The translations under genes and the position numbers were made by a program. Positions 6,888-8,105 of a stretch of DNA of 8,105 nt are shown in pieces. A model generated the notes under the pieces. It was given only the letters and a program-made list of their open reading frames with translations, made no database searches and was not told the DNA's origin. Position 1 is the stretch's first letter. Each line of letters starts with the position of its first letter. Origin of the DNA: DASQDN01 sp035630195 (GTDB taxonomy: Bacteria; Acidobacteriota; Terriglobia; Bryobacterales; Bryobacteraceae); assembly GCA_035630195.1 (NCBI GenBank), contig DASQLD010000455.1, positions 1 through 8,105 on the forward strand, written 5' to 3'.

Positions 6888-7123
6888 ATTTCAAGATAAC
6901 GTGGAATCCCAGAGACGAGTGCAACTTGTCCAGAGCGCGTGTTCTATCAGGTGAGCTCTTCGCGACACGTGCCGTCCTCGTACCTATCGTCCGAGCTACG
7001 GCCCGCCATCGACAGCCGTGATCCAGTTCGGCCCTTGACGGCAGCGCACGCGTAGCTTGAACGAGGACCGCGTGCAGAAATGTGATGTGCACGCGAGCCA
7101 GATTCCGTACCTTCCGGTTTCAG

Positions 7124-7141
7124 CGCCTGCGCAAGCAGGCG
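7124..7141. repeat. Perfect 7-bp hairpin with GNRA tetraloop
   Basis: CGCCTGC (7124-7130) is followed by the loop GCAA and the exact complement GCAGGCG (7135-7141). GCAA is a GNRA-class tetraloop when read in the plus-strand RNA. No T-run follows, so a plus-strand intrinsic terminator is unlikely. It lies 57 bases before the receptor start and just upstream of a TATAAA box, so it may be a REP-like element or a binding site rather than part of the receptor's mRNA leader. Confidence 0.6.
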
Positions 7142-7154
7142 GTAGTATGTTTTG

Positions 7155-7160
7155 TATAAA
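7155..7160 (+). promoter_or_regulatory. Candidate -10 box of the receptor gene
   Basis: TATAAA stands 38 bases before the ATG at 7198, in a locally AT-rich patch (TTTTGTATAAACGATAG). No TTGACA-like -35 is present at the right distance, where the hairpin arm sits. It may be a regulated or weak promoter, or a chance match. Confidence 0.35.
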
Positions 7161-7170
7161 CGATAGTGTC

Positions 7171-7190
7171 TTGTAACAGTAACGTCACAA
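7171..7190. promoter_or_regulatory. Imperfect 20-base dyad, possible operator
   Basis: The segment TTGTAACAGTAACGTCACAA is symmetric at 7 of 10 base pairs: TTGT-n-AC-nn-TA-nn-GT-n-ACAA. It lies between the candidate -10 box and the start codon of the receptor gene, a typical place for a repressor site. The stretch also contains a short direct repeat, GTAAC-A-GTAAC. No named regulator can be assigned from the pattern. Confidence 0.35.
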
Positions 7191-7197
7191 TCCCCAT

Positions 7198-8105
7198 ATG
7201 TGTCTGCCTATTCCGTCTCGATTCGTGGGTTTTTTGTTACTCTCCGCCTCCTCACTGGTTTACGGACAGTCTACAAAGGCGGAGTTATTCGGAGTCGTTC
7301 GCGATCCAACCGGGTTGCCCGTAGGCGGAGCAACAGTCAACCTCGTCCATACAGGCACCCAGGGCAAGCTCACTGTGCAGTCTGGAACGGAGGGCGGTTA
7401 TCATTTTTTCGCCGTATCAGCCGGGACTTATCGGGTTACCGTTGTGAAGGACGGATTCGCCACTCTGAATCGAAACGGAATCGTCATTCGCGTAGGCGAT
7501 CAGATAAGCCTCGATCTGGAACTGCGGGTCGGGGAAATATCGCAATCTGTGCAAATCACCGCCGCTGCTCCGCTACTACAATCCAGCCGCGGTACCACAA
7601 GCTTTGTCGTCGAGCAGAAGAAGGTAGTGGCGCTGCCTCTCGACGGGCGGAACTTCGTTCCTCTCATCGTCCTTTCGCCGGGAGTCAATCTGCCGCCCGG
7701 CAATCTGCTGCCGCGCATTAATGGCAGCCGGCCGCGGACCAGCGAATACATTTATGACGGTATAAGCGTATTGCAGCCAGAGCCGGGACAGGTAGCCTTC
7801 TATCCCATCGTGGATGCGATCGAAGAATTCCGTGTCGAAACCAATAGCCCGTCGGCGGAATACGGACGCTCCAACGGCGGCGTCATCATGGTCAATCAGA
7901 AGTACGGTTCCAACGATCTGCACGGCACACTCTTCGAATTTTTTCGAAACGAAGGTCTGAATGCCCGAAATCTGTTTGCTACCACCGGTGCAAGGCCGCG
8001 TTTTAGCAGAAATCAGTACGGCTTCATCCTGGGCGGGCCGATACAAAAGAACAAGACATTTTTCTTCGTGGACTGGCAAGGAACGCGATTGGACACCGGA
8101 GTAGT
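7198..8105 (+). CDS. Oar-like TonB-dependent receptor, 5' part (runs off window)
   Basis: An open frame of 302 codons from ATG at 7198 to the window edge with no stop. The protein begins with a signal peptide (MCLPIPSRFVGFLLLSASSLVYG, cleavage likely before Gln24). A carboxypeptidase-regulatory-like beta-sandwich follows (about 27-110: LFGVVRDPTGLPVGGATVNLV ... AGTYRVTVVKDGF). Next is a TonB plug-type region (about 115-240) with LPLDGRNFVPLIVLSPGV, INGSRPRTSEYIYDGI and VDAIEEFRVETNSPSAEYGRSNGGVI, then the start of the barrel (LHGTLFEFFRNEGLNARNLF, NQYGFILGGPIQKNKTFFFVDWQG). These are hallmarks of the Oar-like receptors of Acidobacteriota, outer-membrane proteins usually of about 1000 residues or more. 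An in-frame TAA at 7180-7182 leaves 7198 as the first ATG; no clear Shine-Dalgarno is seen. The ligand is unknown; sugars, peptides or chelated metals are all possible for the class. Confidence 0.95.
   Translation, partial: MCLPIPSRFVGFLLLSASSLVYGQSTKAELFGVVRDPTGLPVGGATVNLVHTGTQGKLTVQSGTEGGYHFFAVSAGTYRVTVVKDGFATLNRNGIVIRVGDQISLDLELRVGEISQSVQITAAAPLLQSSRGTTSFVVEQKKVVALPLDGRNFVPLIVLSPGVNLPPGNLLPRINGSRPRTSEYIYDGISVLQPEPGQVAFYPIVDAIEEFRVETNSPSAEYGRSNGGVIMVNQKYGSNDLHGTLFEFFRNEGLNARNLFATTGARPRFSRNQYGFILGGPIQKNKTFFFVDWQGTRLDTGV

Larger units (their letters stand above)
6888..7197. other. Divergent intergenic region, PPTase / TonB receptor
   Basis: These 310 bases separate the minus-strand PPTase-M20 pair from the plus-strand receptor gene, so promoters for both should lie here. 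I recognise no gene; the minus-strand frame at 6817-7092 has an arginine-rich, non-family sequence. The right third contains a perfect 7-bp hairpin, a TATAAA box and an imperfect 20-base dyad, listed separately. No convincing promoter was seen for the PPTase direction. Confidence 0.5.

Noticed and set aside
6817..7092. Minus-strand frame of 91 codons in the divergent intergenic region
   Set aside because: No family features, arginine-rich, and it overlaps the start of the PPTase gene in another frame.
7200..7721. Plus-strand frame of 173 codons and minus-strand frames at 7500-8079
   Set aside because: They are shadows of the receptor frame starting at 7198, which has a signal peptide and unmistakable receptor motifs and runs off the window.

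Overview
The window looks like a chromosomal accessory region of a soil-type member of the Acidobacteriota (Bryobacterales/Solibacter-like). This is inferred from gene content. A PSCyt1-DUF1549-DUF1553 cytochrome-like gene is paired with a DUF1501 gene, a combination abundant in Planctomycetota, Verrucomicrobiota and some Acidobacteriota. It shares the window with an Oar-like TonB-dependent receptor carrying an N-terminal carboxypeptidase-regulatory-like domain, a family greatly expanded in Acidobacteriota. No 16S rRNA or other phylogenetic marker is present, so the assignment stays tentative.

Layout. (1) Bases 1-141 are the C-terminal 46 codons of a DDE transposase whose body lies off the left edge; 142-310 hold two strong inverted repeats and a possible insertion-sequence end. 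(2) Bases 311-4197 are a two-gene plus-strand operon. A large c-heme protein (PSCyt1 + DUF1549 + DUF1553) is followed 8 bases later by a Tat-exported DUF1501 protein of the alkaline-phosphatase/sulfatase superfamily. (3) Bases 4198-5007 are gene-poor. They contain a degraded minus-strand PepSY-associated membrane protein, recognisable only by its C-terminal part and broken by in-frame stops, then about 385 bases of hydrophobic but unrecognised debris. (4) Bases 5008-6887 are a minus-strand pair with a 10-base overlap: a Sfp-type 4'-phosphopantetheinyl transferase followed by an M20-family amidohydrolase. (5) Bases 6888-7197 are a divergent intergenic region with a perfect GNRA-loop hairpin and an imperfect 20-base dyad. 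(6) From 7198 to the right edge runs the 5' part of an Oar-like TonB-dependent receptor.

How the genes may work together. The first operon encodes two exported proteins that almost certainly act together outside the cytoplasm, although the reaction is unknown. The phosphopantetheinyl transferase and M20 hydrolase appear translationally coupled. This suggests a link between activation of a carrier protein (polyketide, non-ribosomal peptide or fatty acyl) and cleavage of an amide product, but no carrier protein or synthase is visible here. The divergent outer-membrane receptor could import or sense a related compound; that is speculation from position only. I found no CRISPR array, tRNA, rRNA or clear rho-independent terminator. 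I do not see a demonstrably new system; the strongest leads are the PPTase-M20 coupling, the dyad before the receptor gene, and the two-haem-motif/DUF1501 pair.
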